Part shown: in pieces, positions 43,458-52,655 of the stretch | How the letters are laid out: each line of letters opens with the position of its first letter | Position numbering within the stretch: position 1 is the first letter of the stretch | Origin: Paenibacillus helianthi | GTDB lineage: Bacteria; Bacillota; Bacilli; Paenibacillales; Paenibacillaceae | Direction of reading: 5' to 3' | DNA: 64,000 nucleotides | Assembly (NCBI RefSeq): GCF_001909055.1 | Contig: NZ_LVWI01000031.1 | Coordinates: 1 to 64,000, forward strand | Notes under the pieces: model-generated | Seen by the model: the letters and a program-made list of their open reading frames with translations, nothing else | Databases searched by the model: none | What the model was told of the DNA's origin: nothing | Translations under genes and position numbers: made by a program

Positions 43458-44714
43458 ATGGATCAGAGCATCATCAACAGTTATCACGAAGCCCAAAAAT
43501 TATATGCAGCCCATGGAATCAACGTGGATGAGGTTTTGGAGAAGCTTGCACAGATCAAAATTTCACTCCACTGCTGGCAAGGGGATGACGTCAAAGGATT
43601 TCTATTCAAAGACAAGGAGCTGAGCGGGGGGATTGCTGTAACCGGCAGTTACCCTGGCCGTGCCGGTACACCGGATGAGCTGCGTAAGGATTTGGAAAAG
43701 GCCTTGTCGCTGATTCCGGGCAAACACAAGGTGAATCTGCATGCCATCTACGCTGATACGGATGAACAGGTGGATCTGGATGAGCTGGAACCGCGCCATT
43801 TTGCACCTTGGGTCGACTGGGCAAAGGAACAGGGGCTGGGTCTGGATTTCAATCCAACCTGCTTCTCCCATCCCAAAGCGGCAGACGGCTTCACCTTAAG
43901 CCACGCGGATGAGGAAATCCGCAGCTTCTGGATCAAGCACTGCAAGGCTTCTCGCAAGATTTCCGAATATTTTGGCCGCGAGCTAGGACAGACCTGTGTG
44001 ACGAACTTCTGGGTACCGGACGGTTACAAGGATACTCCGGTAGACCGTCTGTCCCCGCGCATTCGGCTGAAGGAATCCCTCGATGAGGTATTCAGTGAAG
44101 AGATTGATCCTAAGTACAACATCGATGCGGTAGAGAGCAAGCTGTTCGGAATTGGTTCGGAGAGTTATGTGGTTGGATCTCATGAATTCTATATGGGCTA
44201 TGGATTGACCCGCGGCAAGGCGATCTGCCTGGATGCCGGACATTTCCATCCGACAGAAGTGATCTCCAATAAATTGTCCTCCATTCTGATGTTCAGCGAA
44301 CAACTTCTGCTGCATGTCAGCCGCCCGGTCCGCTGGGACAGCGACCATGTAGTCACTATGGATGATGAGCTGCTTGAAATCGCACGCGAGCTCGTTCGCG
44401 GGGATTTGCTGGGCCGCACGAATATCGGCCTGGATTTCTTTGACGGCAGCATCAATCATATCGCTGCATGGGTTATTGGCACACGCAATACCATCAAGGC
44501 GCTCTTGCGCGCCATGCTGGAGCCGGTGGCAGAGCTAAAGGCTATCGAGCTGGCAGGAGACTATACCTCCCGTCTGGCCCTGGTCGAAGAATTCAAGTCT
44601 TATCCATTCGGTGCTGTCTGGGATTATTACTGCGCTTCGCAGAATACACCTGTACGCGAACAATGGCTGGCTGAAGTGAAGAGCTATGAGCAGGAAGTGT
44701 TGTCTGCTAGATAA
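43458..44714 (+). CDS. rhaA: L-rhamnose isomerase
   Basis: 418 residues, the family length, from ATG 43458 behind [20 protein letters not shown] at the start and the metal-site region [19 protein letters not shown], with WDSDHVV and [15 protein letters not shown], are characteristic. Converts L-rhamnose to L-rhamnulose with a divalent metal. Confidence 0.95.
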   Translation: MDQSIINSYHEAQKLYAAHGINVDEVLEKLAQIKISLHCWQGDDVKGFLFKDKELSGGIAVTGSYPGRAGTPDELRKDLEKALSLIPGKHKVNLHAIYADTDEQVDLDELEPRHFAPWVDWAKEQGLGLDFNPTCFSHPKAADGFTLSHADEEIRSFWIKHCKASRKISEYFGRELGQTCVTNFWVPDGYKDTPVDRLSPRIRLKESLDEVFSEEIDPKYNIDAVESKLFGIGSESYVVGSHEFYMGYGLTRGKAICLDAGHFHPTEVISNKLSSILMFSEQLLLHVSRPVRWDSDHVVTMDDELLEIARELVRGDLLGRTNIGLDFFDGSINHIAAWVIGTRNTIKALLRAMLEPVAELKAIELAGDYTSRLALVEEFKSYPFGAVWDYYCASQNTPVREQWLAEVKSYEQEVLSAR

Positions 44715-44770
44715 CGGCTGATCCGAAGTTATGGGCTACGCTAGCAATGCATACAAAGGAGAGAAAACAT

Positions 44771-45616
44771 ATGAATACATCCGTAATTGAGTCCAAAGGC
44801 TATATTGCCGGTATAGAAGCACCGTTTATCCGGGAGATGTCGGAAATTACCCATCACATGTGGTCGCTCGGCTGGGATGAGCTGAACGGCGGTAACGTGA
44901 GTTACCTGCTGGATGAGGAAGAGGTAGCGAAATATATCAACATCCGTGAGTCTTTGCGGACGATTAAGCTGACTTTTCCGGTACAGGAGCTGGCTGGAAA
45001 ATATTTTATCGTTACCGGTTCGGGCAAATACTTCCGCAATGTGATCAAGGATCCGGAAGCGAATCTCGGCGTCCTTCGTGTCAGTGATAGCGGAGAGAGT
45101 GTTGAAGTCCTGTGGGGCCTTCGTGACGGCGCAGTACCGACCAGTGAGCTGGCTTCGCATTTCATGAGCCATATTGAACGTCTGAAGGTCGATCCTACGC
45201 ACCGCATTGTGCTGCATACTCATGCTACGAATGTAATCGCCATGACCTTCACCCATGATCTGGATGAGCTGAAATTCACCAAAACCCTCTGGGAAATGTG
45301 CACTGAATGTCTGGTTGTCTTCCCGGATGGTGTCAGTGTCATTCCTTGGATCGTTCCGGGCAGCAGTGAAATCGGCCGGGCTACCGCCGACAAAATGAAA
45401 GAATATCGCGTGGTGATCTGGCCGCAGCACGGCATTTTTGTCACCGGTGCCACTATGGACGCTACCTTCGGGCTCGTGGAAACGATCGAAAAAGCGGCAA
45501 TCGTCTATAACCTGATTGGCGGCAGAGAAATCAAACAGAAGATTACGGACCGGCAGCTGGCTGATTTGGCTGCAGCCTTCCGCGTAACGCCAAAAGCAGG
45601 AATATTAGAATTATAG
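44771..45616 (+). CDS. rhaD: Rhamnulose-1-phosphate aldolase
   Basis: 281 residues of the class II aldolase family, AAAGGAG before ATG 44771. Zinc-binding histidines are in HTHATN and the later [17 protein letters not shown] and TGSGKYFRN are phosphate-site segments. Splits rhamnulose-1-phosphate into dihydroxyacetone phosphate and L-lactaldehyde. No rhaM mutarotase or dedicated transporter is in the window. Confidence 0.93.
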   Translation: MNTSVIESKGYIAGIEAPFIREMSEITHHMWSLGWDELNGGNVSYLLDEEEVAKYINIRESLRTIKLTFPVQELAGKYFIVTGSGKYFRNVIKDPEANLGVLRVSDSGESVEVLWGLRDGAVPTSELASHFMSHIERLKVDPTHRIVLHTHATNVIAMTFTHDLDELKFTKTLWEMCTECLVVFPDGVSVIPWIVPGSSEIGRATADKMKEYRVVIWPQHGIFVTGATMDATFGLVETIEKAAIVYNLIGGREIKQKITDRQLADLAAAFRVTPKAGILEL

Positions 45617-45661
45617 AATTCTTATGAATCAGGGAGTTTTTCATTTTATCTGAAACTTGAA

Positions 45662-45700
45662 CCGGTCACTAGCAGTGAACTCCTGTGGCCGGCTTTTTTT
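45662..45700 (+). terminator. Terminator of the rhamnose operon
   Basis: CCGGTCAC pairs with GTGGCCGG (one G-T pair), then CTTTTTTT. Confidence 0.85.
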
Positions 45701-45786
45701 GTGTGCAGGGAATCCTGCAGGCACTCCGTTTGCTTTTAAGCATGACAAGAGGCATAATATGCTTACTTAAAATATAAGGATCAATA

Positions 45787-45861
45787 CGTTCCACGCTATA
45801 ATCATCCTTCTATTTCTCGCGGTAATTCATCGTCCTTAACAAGACGGCGGGTTACCGCATG
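45787..45861 (+). repeat. Structured intergenic element, copy A
   Basis: Begins CCACGCTATAATCATCCTTC, then TATTTCTCGC, followed by nested stems: GCGGTAA (45819-45825) with TTACCGC (45852-45858) and an inner CGTC/GACG. A second copy lies at 47059-47138. It ends about 30 bases before the alkene reductase start, so it is in that gene's leader or promoter. Type is unknown to me. Confidence 0.55.
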
Positions 45862-45891
45862 AGCAATTATATTAATTAACGGAGGCTGAAT

Positions 45892-46986
45892 ATGAACACT
45901 GATAAATTGTTTGCTCCTTTTCAAGCAGGAGGCTTGTCCCTCACCAATCGTATCGTAATGGCACCTATGACCCGTGTGTATTCGCCTAATGGCGTTCCTG
46001 GTGAAGATGTTGCTGCCTATTACCGCCGCCGTGCTGAAGGCGGAGTGGGCCTGATCATTACCGAAGGGACGGCGATCAACCATCCGTCAGCGGTCAGCCA
46101 CCAGAATATCCCGAACTTTCATGGTGAAGCCTCTCTTAAAGGCTGGGCAAAAGTGGTGGAAGAGGTTCATGCCGCTGGCGGCAAGATCGTTCCCCAACTC
46201 TGGCATGTCGGCATGGCCCGCTCCGTTGGCCAATTACCGAATGTAGATGCACTGCCGGTTGGCCCCTCCGGACTGGACCTGGCCGGTGAGCAGATTACGG
46301 AACCTATGACCAAGCAGGAAATTGACGGGATTGTCGCTGCCTTCGCCCGGGCTGCTGCTGATGCCCAAGCAGCAGGCTTTGACGGAATTGAGCTGCATGG
46401 TGCACACGGCTACCTGATCGACCAATTTTTCTGGGAAAAAACCAACAAACGGACGGATGAGTACGGCGGCGATCTGGAAGCACGGACGACATTTGCCGTT
46501 GAAATCATCGATGCCTGCCGCCGTGCGGTCGGTCCGGATTTCCCAATCATTCTCCGTTTTTCGCAGTGGAAGAGCGGGGACTACTCCGCCAAGCTGGCGC
46601 AGACACCGGATGAGCTTGCCCGTTTCCTCACTCCGCTCAGCAATGCCGGTGTGGATATTTTCCACTGCTCGACGCGCCGCTTCTGGCTGCCGGAATTTGA
46701 GGGCTCCGAGCTGAATCTGGCGGGCTGGACGAAGAAAATCACCGGGAAACCAACAATTACTGTTGGTTCTGTAGGTTTGAACAGTGAGTTTGTAACCGCA
46801 GTTACCGAAAGAAATGATGAAGATAATATCGAACGTCTGCTGGAGAAATTGGAAAATGCTGAGTTCGATCTAGTGGCCGTTGGCAGAGCTCTTATCAGTG
46901 ATCCTGCCTGGCCTGCAAAGGTACAGAGCGGCAGAACAGACGAGATTATTGCTTTTACTTCCGAAGCGACGAAGACTCTATATTAA
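45892..46986 (+). CDS. Old yellow enzyme-family alkene reductase (NADH:flavin oxidoreductase)
   Basis: 364 residues, single FMN-binding TIM barrel without the iron-sulfur extension. LTNRIVMAPMTRVYSPNGVP, the substrate-binding HGAHGYLIDQFFWEKTNKRT and the late DLVAVGRALISDPAWP phosphate-binding motif are visible. It reduces activated C=C bonds or electrophiles such as quinones and nitro compounds with NAD(P)H. GGAGGC precedes the ATG. Confidence 0.9.
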   Translation: MNTDKLFAPFQAGGLSLTNRIVMAPMTRVYSPNGVPGEDVAAYYRRRAEGGVGLIITEGTAINHPSAVSHQNIPNFHGEASLKGWAKVVEEVHAAGGKIVPQLWHVGMARSVGQLPNVDALPVGPSGLDLAGEQITEPMTKQEIDGIVAAFARAAADAQAAGFDGIELHGAHGYLIDQFFWEKTNKRTDEYGGDLEARTTFAVEIIDACRRAVGPDFPIILRFSQWKSGDYSAKLAQTPDELARFLTPLSNAGVDIFHCSTRRFWLPEFEGSELNLAGWTKKITGKPTITVGSVGLNSEFVTAVTERNDEDNIERLLEKLENAEFDLVAVGRALISDPAWPAKVQSGRTDEIIAFTSEATKTLY

Positions 46987-47012
46987 AGTGATTAGGATAT
47001 ACTGAATATGTA

Positions 47013-47037
47013 GCCGCCCTGGTCAGGGCGGTTTTTT
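47013..47037 (+). terminator. Terminator after the alkene reductase gene
   Basis: CCGCCCTG pairs with CAGGGCGG over a 2-base gap, followed by TTTTTT. Confidence 0.85.
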
Positions 47038-47058
47038 CTGTTAAAAGATAAGAATTTA

Positions 47059-47138
47059 TATGTTTCACGCTATAAATTATCCTTCTCTTTCTCGCTGAAA
47101 CGGTGCCGTCCTTAAAAAAGGACGGCGAAGCCGTTTCC
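47059..47138 (+). repeat. Structured intergenic element, copy B
   Basis: Begins TTTCACGCTATAAATTATCC, then TTCTCTTTCTCGC, like copy A. The outer stem is GAAACGG (47097-47103) with CCGTTTC (47131-47137) and the inner stem GCCGTCC with GGACGGC. The outer stem sequence differs from copy A while pairing is kept. It lies upstream of the miaB promoter. Confidence 0.55.
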
Positions 47139-47172
47139 ACTTGACCCGCTGATTACCGGAATGGATGATTTA

Positions 47173-47181
47173 TGCTATAAT
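47173..47181 (+). promoter_or_regulatory. Extended -10 promoter of miaB-ricA
   Basis: TGCTATAAT is an extended -10 (TGnTATAAT) about 70 bases before the miaB start; no good -35 is needed or seen. Confidence 0.5.
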
Positions 47182-47250
47182 TTTTACTTGAGCATTACCA
47201 TATCAGCCTTGCAGATGGTGTAGGGCTTCATGAATAAAGGACGTGAAACC

Positions 47251-48858
47251 ATGACAATAGGGAATAACTCACCGGACTTAAAATCCGGCAAGGGTGGTTC
47301 GAAGGATTACTCGAAATATTTTGATTTTTCTGATGCCAAAGTCATCAGTGAAGAAGAAGGCAAAACAACTTACCGGATCAAGGGCCGTACTGTTCAGATC
47401 AATTCCAACCCGGATTACAAGGAAGGCAAACGCCGGGGCAAGCAGGAAATTGAGGTCATTGACTTCGAGAACACGGAAACGAACCGGATTATGGAAGAAT
47501 TCAGAGAGATCAACCAGCACAAGCAGCATTATTACTCCATAGCCACCTACGGCTGCCAGATGAATGAGCATGACACTGAAACGATGAAGGGGCTCCTGGA
47601 GCAGATGGGTTACCTCGGCACCGAGGACCGTAATCTGGCGGATATCATTCTGCTGAACACCTGCGCCATCCGGGAGAATGCGGAAGATAAGGTATTCGGC
47701 GAGCTTGGACACCTGAAGAATCTGAAGCTGGAGAAACCGGGTCTCTTGCTTGGTGTCTGCGGCTGCATGTCGCAGGAGGAAGGTGTGGTCAACCGGATAA
47801 TGTCCAAGCATGGATTTGTGGATATGATTTTCGGTACCCATAACATCCACCGCCTGCCGCAGCTTGTGAAGGAAGCGTACTTTAGTAAAGAACTCGTCGT
47901 AGAGGTCTGGTCCAAGGAAGGCGACATTATTGAGAACCTTCCCAAGAAGCGGGAGGGCATGCGTGCTTGGGTGAACATCATGTATGGCTGCGACAAGTTC
48001 TGTACCTATTGCATTGTACCGTTTACGCGGGGCAAGGAGCGCAGCCGCCGTCCTGAAGATGTAATCGGTGAGATGCGGGAGCTGGCACGGCAAGGTTTTA
48101 AGGAAGTAACATTGCTAGGCCAGAATGTTAATGCCTACGGCAAGGATTTTACCGATATAGACTATACATTCGGGGACCTGATGGATGATATGCGGAAGAT
48201 CGATATTCCTCGCATCCGCTTCATGACATCGCACCCCCGCGATTTTGACGATAAATTAATTGAAGTGCTCGGCAAAGGCGGGAATCTGACAGAGCATATC
48301 CATCTGCCGGTACAGTCGGGTAGTACCGAGGTGCTGAAGAAAATGAGCCGGAAATACAGCCGCGAATCGTATCTGGAGCTTGTCCGGAAAATCAAGGCCA
48401 GCGTGCCGAATGCCGTGCTGACTACGGATATTATTGTCGGCTTCCCTGGTGAAACCGAAGAGCAGTTCGGGGATACACTGTCCCTGGTGCGCGAAGTGGG
48501 CTATGATATGGCATATACTTTCATTTATTCTCCGCGGGAAGGAACACCGGCAGCTTCCATGGAGGACAATGTAACGCCTGAGGTGAAGAGCGAACGCCTG
48601 CAGCGGTTGAATGATCTGATCAAGGAGCAGAGCCGGGACAGCAATGACCGGATGCTTGGCGAGATCGTCGAGGTGCTGGTGGAAGGCGAGAGCAAGAACA
48701 ATTCGAATGTGCTGTCCGGACGCAGCCGCGCCAACAAACTGGTGCATTTTGAAGGGCCGAAGGAATGGATCGGAACCTTTGTTCACGTTAGAATTACCGA
48801 TACGAAGACATGGTACATCAAAGGGGATTGTGTAGCTGAAGCTGCGGCAATTCTATAA
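47251..48858 (+). CDS. miaB: tRNA-2-methylthio-N6-dimethylallyladenosine synthase
   Basis: About 535 residues. UPF0004 domain cysteines ([30 protein letters not shown]) hold the auxiliary cluster; the radical SAM motif is [16 protein letters not shown]; a TRAM domain closes the protein. Adds the methylthio group to A37 of tRNAs reading U-starting codons. A 70-residue charged N-terminal extension is usual in Bacillales. ATG 47251 follows AAAGGA; ATG 47230 (GTAGGG upstream) is possible. Confidence 0.95.
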   Translation: MTIGNNSPDLKSGKGGSKDYSKYFDFSDAKVISEEEGKTTYRIKGRTVQINSNPDYKEGKRRGKQEIEVIDFENTETNRIMEEFREINQHKQHYYSIATYGCQMNEHDTETMKGLLEQMGYLGTEDRNLADIILLNTCAIRENAEDKVFGELGHLKNLKLEKPGLLLGVCGCMSQEEGVVNRIMSKHGFVDMIFGTHNIHRLPQLVKEAYFSKELVVEVWSKEGDIIENLPKKREGMRAWVNIMYGCDKFCTYCIVPFTRGKERSRRPEDVIGEMRELARQGFKEVTLLGQNVNAYGKDFTDIDYTFGDLMDDMRKIDIPRIRFMTSHPRDFDDKLIEVLGKGGNLTEHIHLPVQSGSTEVLKKMSRKYSRESYLELVRKIKASVPNAVLTTDIIVGFPGETEEQFGDTLSLVREVGYDMAYTFIYSPREGTPAASMEDNVTPEVKSERLQRLNDLIKEQSRDSNDRMLGEIVEVLVEGESKNNSNVLSGRSRANKLVHFEGPKEWIGTFVHVRITDTKTWYIKGDCVAEAAAIL

Positions 48859-48882
48859 TCATAGAGGAATGGGGCGATAGAA

Positions 48883-49335
48883 ATGAGCCAGGAAGAACCG
48901 CGTGTGAACCAATACGGAATGAACACCTACAATACCCGTGACCTGATTGTGCGAGAGGATATTATGGGCAAAGCCAAGGAGCTTGCCTCGCTCATTTCCA
49001 CCAGTGAAGAAGTAAAGCATTTCCAGCAGGCTGAGCAGAAGATACAGAATCATGAACGGGTGCAAAGCCTCATCGCTACAATCAAGAAGAAGCAGAAAGA
49101 GATTGTGGCTTTTGAAAGCTTCAAGAACAAGGAAATGGTCGCCAAAATCGAACGCGAAATTGAAGTCCTGCAGGATGAGATCGACGGAATTCCGGTCGTG
49201 AATGAGTTCCAGCAAAGCCAGAGCGACATTAACTATCTGCTGCAGCTCGTCATTTCTGTGATCCGGGACACCGTTTCAGAGAAAATCAATGTAGAAGCGG
49301 GTACCGAAGCACCTCCTTCGACCTGTGGTGACTAA
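48883..49335 (+). CDS. ricA: RicA/YmcA regulatory protein (YlbF family)
   Basis: 150 residues, largely helical, with a 5-helix YlbF/YmcA core (REDIMGKAKELASLISTSEE, HFQQAEQKIQNH). The C-terminal Cys in STCGD matches the conserved end cysteine of RicA, which with RicF and RicT forms an iron-sulfur complex controlling RNase Y, biofilm, competence and sporulation. Its place directly after miaB is conserved in Bacillales. Confidence 0.88.
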   Translation: MSQEEPRVNQYGMNTYNTRDLIVREDIMGKAKELASLISTSEEVKHFQQAEQKIQNHERVQSLIATIKKKQKEIVAFESFKNKEMVAKIEREIEVLQDEIDGIPVVNEFQQSQSDINYLLQLVISVIRDTVSEKINVEAGTEAPPSTCGD

Positions 49336-49350
49336 ATCAAGAATAGACCA

Positions 49351-49363
49351 CTTATTAAATAAG
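49351..49363. promoter_or_regulatory. Small palindrome before the NAD salvage operon
   Basis: CTTATTAAATAAG is a perfect 13-bp palindrome, 23 bases before the Nudix gene. It could be the operator of the NrtR-like protein or simply AT-rich promoter DNA. Confidence 0.35.
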
Positions 49364-49385
49364 CTGCGGCAAAGGATGATTCATT

Positions 49386-50156
49386 GTGAGTGAGAACGGG
49401 GAACAAACCTATAACGTCAAAAAATACCGCACACCGGACGGTGTTCCGGCCGATATTGTCATGTTTACCCTGACCAAACGCGAGCGGAAGACCGTGACCA
49501 AGACGCTTCCGCTGCGTGAACTAAAGGTCATGCTCGTGAAACGCAAAAAATGGCCGTGTGCCGGGATGTGGGCGCTGCCGGGCGGCTTTTGCCAGGAAGA
49601 TGAGTCCATCTATGATGCCGCGACCCGTGAGCTGAAGGAAGAAACCGGTGTGGACGGCGGACATTTGGAATATCTGGGTGTCTACAGCAAGCCCGGACGC
49701 GATCCGCGCGGATGGATCATCAGCCATGCTTTCTTTGCGCTGGTGGAAGAATGGATGCTGGAGCATAGACAAGCTTCCGATGATGCGGATGAGGTTGGGC
49801 TGTTCACGCTGCAGGAAGCGCTTGAGGAGCTTGAGCTTGCTTTTGACCATCATGACATTATTTCGGATGCCTATCTGCGGATTCAGCAGCAAATGCTGCA
49901 GACGACGATTGCCAGGCAGTTTCTGCCGCGTCACTTCACACTAAGTGAACTGTATCAGGTGATCCAGACTGTCGTACCTGAATTCAAAGAGCCCAATTTT
50001 ATCCGCAAAATCACTTCAACCCGCAGCCGTCAGGGCATATTAAAAGAAGTACGGGATGAAGCCGGCAATCCGGTCAGCTCCAACCAGTATTCGCAGCGTC
50101 CGGCTCAGCTCTACATGTTCACGGATCATGAGCCTTTGTTATCAATCTATACCTAG
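49386..50156 (+). CDS. Nudix protein with winged-helix tail, NrtR-like
   Basis: 256 residues from GTG (AAAGGA upstream). The Nudix box is intact: GGFCQEDESIYDAATRELKE-ETGV fits G-x5-E-x7-REUxEExGU. The C-terminal third (FLPRHFTLSELYQVIQTVVP, then FIRKITSTRSRQGILKEV) is the winged helix of the NrtR family, repressors of NAD genes that bind ADP-ribose. Operon position with pncA and pncB fits. Since the box is intact it may also hydrolyse ADP-ribose or a related nucleotide. Confidence 0.83.
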   Translation: MSENGEQTYNVKKYRTPDGVPADIVMFTLTKRERKTVTKTLPLRELKVMLVKRKKWPCAGMWALPGGFCQEDESIYDAATRELKEETGVDGGHLEYLGVYSKPGRDPRGWIISHAFFALVEEWMLEHRQASDDADEVGLFTLQEALEELELAFDHHDIISDAYLRIQQQMLQTTIARQFLPRHFTLSELYQVIQTVVPEFKEPNFIRKITSTRSRQGILKEVRDEAGNPVSSNQYSQRPAQLYMFTDHEPLLSIYT

Positions 50157-50169
50157 GAGGGATAGGGAA

Positions 50170-50712
50170 ATGAGAGCCTTGATCGTAATTGACTTCACCA
50201 ATGATTTTGTGGACGGCAGTCTGCCCGTGGGGCAGCCCGGTATGGATATCGCACCACGGATTAGTGAGCTTACACAGATGTTTGTGGATAATGGGGATTA
50301 CGTGGTGATGGCTGTCGATCTGCATGAGGAGAATGATCCCTATCATCCGGAGAGCAAGCTGTTTCCGCCGCATAATCTGCGGGGTACCGGGGGGCGTGAG
50401 CTATACGGCAGTCTGAAACACGTATACGATCAGAATCAGGATTTAATATACTGGATGGACAAAACGCGTTACAGCGCCTTTTGCGGTACGGATCTCGAAC
50501 AGAAGCTGCGTGAACGGGGGATTACCGAACTGCACCTGACCGGAGTATGTACAGATATCTGTGTCCTGCATACGGCAGTGGATGCCTATAACAAGGGCTT
50601 CAGTATTGTCGTTCACAAGGATGCGGTGGCCAGCTTCAATCCGGAAGGGCATGCCTGGGCGCTTGGACATTTCAGCGGAAGCCTCGGAGCGAACGTAGTG
50701 GCAGCAGAATAA
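50170..50712 (+). CDS. pncA: Nicotinamidase
   Basis: 180 residues of the isochorismatase-like hydrolases. Asp8 in IVIDFTNDF, a lysine in DKTRYSAF and the nucleophile cysteine in GVCTDICVLHTA form the triad; metal ligands lie near Asp-x-His in VDLHEENDPYHPES. Hydrolyses nicotinamide to nicotinate for PncB. GGAGGGATAGGG before ATG 50170; 13 bases after the Nudix gene. Confidence 0.9.
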   Translation: MRALIVIDFTNDFVDGSLPVGQPGMDIAPRISELTQMFVDNGDYVVMAVDLHEENDPYHPESKLFPPHNLRGTGGRELYGSLKHVYDQNQDLIYWMDKTRYSAFCGTDLEQKLRERGITELHLTGVCTDICVLHTAVDAYNKGFSIVVHKDAVASFNPEGHAWALGHFSGSLGANVVAAE

Positions 50713-50766
50713 CCGCTTATTCACCATTTATAGAAAGCACCAGCGAAAAGCTAGGAGATGAGGATT

Positions 50767-52230
50767 TTGAGGAGAGAACTTGCTCTACATACAGACAAAT
50801 ATCAAATCAATATGATGTACGCCCATTGGGTGAACGGAAGCCATAAGCGCCGGGCGGTGTTTGAAGCCTATTTCCGCAAGCTTCCTTTCGGTAACGGCTT
50901 CGCCGTATTCGCCGGGCTGGAGCGCATTACCCAGTATATCGCCGAGTTGCGTTTTACGGAGGATGATATCCGCTACCTGTCGGAGCAGGAAGAGAATTAT
51001 GCACCTGCTTTTCTCGAAGAGCTGCTGCAGTTCCATTTCCAGGGCAGCATACATTCCATGAAGGAGGGTGCCCTGGTTTTCCCGGATGAGCCTCTTGTCC
51101 GCGTCGAGGGGACGATCATGGAGGCGCAACTGGTAGAAACAGCTATTCTGAACTTTATGAACTACCAGACTCTGATTGCCACAAAGGCCTCGCGGATTAA
51201 GCAGGTGGCTCCGAAGGATACCCTGCTGGAGTTCGGCACACGGCGTGCGCAGGAAGCAGATGCAGCTGTATGGGGCGCACGGGCAGCTTATATCGGGGGC
51301 TTCCATGCAACCTCGAATATGCTGGCCGGCAAGAAGTTCGGTATTCCCACAAAGGGAACCCATGCCCATTCCTGGGTACAGAGCTTTGCCAGCGAGCAGG
51401 AAGCCTTCGATGCTTATGCCAAGGTGATGCCAGATGGCGTTACTTTGCTGGTGGATACGTTCGATACGCTGCGCAGCGGTGTGCCGCATGCGATCAATAC
51501 GGCTAAGAAGCTGGAAGCGGCAGGCAAGCGGATGAATGGCATCCGGCTGGACAGCGGTGACTTGGCTTATTTGTCCATCCAGGCGCGCAAAATGCTGGAT
51601 GAAGCCGGACTGGACTACGTGAAGATCGTAGCCTCCAATGATCTGGATGAAAATACGATTATGAACCTGAAATCTCAGGGAGCGGCCATTGATACTTGGG
51701 GTGTCGGCACACAACTCATCACGGCTTCGGATCAGCCATCCTTGGGCGGTGTATACAAACTTGTCGAAATTGAATCGCCTTCCGGTGAAATGGTCCCGAC
51801 GATCAAGATTTCATCCAACCCGGAGAAAGTATCCACACCAGGCAAAAAAGAAGTTTTCCGGATCATTGGGCCCAAAGGCAAAGCTCTTGCTGACTATATC
51901 AGCTTCCCCGGGGAGAAAGAGCCGCAGAGCGGTGCCCGCCTGAAGCTGTTCAACCCGCTGCATCCCTATCTGCAGAAGTATGTGGAGAAATATAAGGCCA
52001 TGCCGATGCTTGAGCCGATCTTTGTGAACGGGTTCCAGGCCTACACCTTGCCGGATCTGGATGAAATCCGGCGCTATCATCAGGAACAGATTGATTTATT
52101 CTGGCCGGAGTATCTCCGCAAGCTGAATCCCGAAGTATACCGCGTGAATCTCAGTGAGCAGGTATGGACCCGCAAGCAGCAGCTGATTGCGGAGCATTTG
52201 ATGCCGGACCCGAATGATGAAATGAGCTAA
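50767..52230 (+). CDS. pncB: Nicotinate phosphoribosyltransferase
   Basis: 487 residues. LALHTDKYQINMMYAHW is the standard start; EFGTRRAQEADAAVWGARAA and GTHAHSWVQSF are the PRPP/nicotinate site, with the loop histidine. Forms nicotinate mononucleotide from nicotinate and PRPP. TTG 50767 has AGGAG 9 bases upstream, whereas ATG 50758 nearly abuts it, so TTG is more likely. Last gene of the operon. Confidence 0.92.
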   Translation: MRRELALHTDKYQINMMYAHWVNGSHKRRAVFEAYFRKLPFGNGFAVFAGLERITQYIAELRFTEDDIRYLSEQEENYAPAFLEELLQFHFQGSIHSMKEGALVFPDEPLVRVEGTIMEAQLVETAILNFMNYQTLIATKASRIKQVAPKDTLLEFGTRRAQEADAAVWGARAAYIGGFHATSNMLAGKKFGIPTKGTHAHSWVQSFASEQEAFDAYAKVMPDGVTLLVDTFDTLRSGVPHAINTAKKLEAAGKRMNGIRLDSGDLAYLSIQARKMLDEAGLDYVKIVASNDLDENTIMNLKSQGAAIDTWGVGTQLITASDQPSLGGVYKLVEIESPSGEMVPTIKISSNPEKVSTPGKKEVFRIIGPKGKALADYISFPGEKEPQSGARLKLFNPLHPYLQKYVEKYKAMPMLEPIFVNGFQAYTLPDLDEIRRYHQEQIDLFWPEYLRKLNPEVYRVNLSEQVWTRKQQLIAEHLMPDPNDEMS

Positions 52231-52256
52231 TATCCAAAAGTGAGAGATGACGGCGA

Positions 52257-52299
52257 GGCCGTTCCTGCAGTGGAGCTTCTGCTGTGGAACGGCCTTTTT
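52257..52299 (+). terminator. Terminator of the NAD salvage operon
   Basis: GGCCGTTCC pairs with GGAACGGCC, followed by TTTTT. Confidence 0.9.
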
Positions 52300-52381
52300 G
52301 TACCTGTAGAAAAGCAGTTTCCCTACAGTTCAGCTATCCACACTTTACCTGGTAAATTTATTCCATAGGACAATCTGCCTA

Positions 52382-52410
52382 TTTACATCAGAGGATTGGA
52401 ATAATATATT
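52382..52410 (+). promoter_or_regulatory. Putative promoter of the GH8 gene
   Basis: TTTACA (52382-52387), 17-bp spacer, TATATT (52405-52410). The start of transcription would be near 52417, about 240 bases before the gene. Confidence 0.5.
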
Positions 52411-52463
52411 AATTATGTTCTTATTTTCAAATTATCAGATGGTTGGAGTTTTATTTTTTTGTT

Positions 52464-52491
52464 GCAAAAGTTAAAGCGCTTTAACTTTTGC
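52464..52491. promoter_or_regulatory. Perfect 28-bp palindromic operator upstream of the GH8 gene
   Basis: GCAAAAGTTAAAGC is followed at once by its exact reverse complement. The centre AAAGCGCTTT is the core of LacI-family operators. It lies about 45 bp after the predicted transcription start and 164 bp before the gene, so a bound repressor would block elongation. No LacI-type gene is in the window. The 52231-52655 gap holds only this, the promoter and a terminator. Confidence 0.7.
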
Positions 52492-52655
52492 GTCCCGGAA
52501 GCTGCTGTTTTCTAGGCTGCCAGGGAGGTGATGGTCCAGTCTGTATGGTATTTGGTCCGAAAAGTTTCTTACTCACGGGTATGCTTCCAAGGCGTGTTTT
52601 ACACAAAGCTTATTGATGAAGCCGATGTCTACCAAACTTTGAGGAGTGATTGTTG

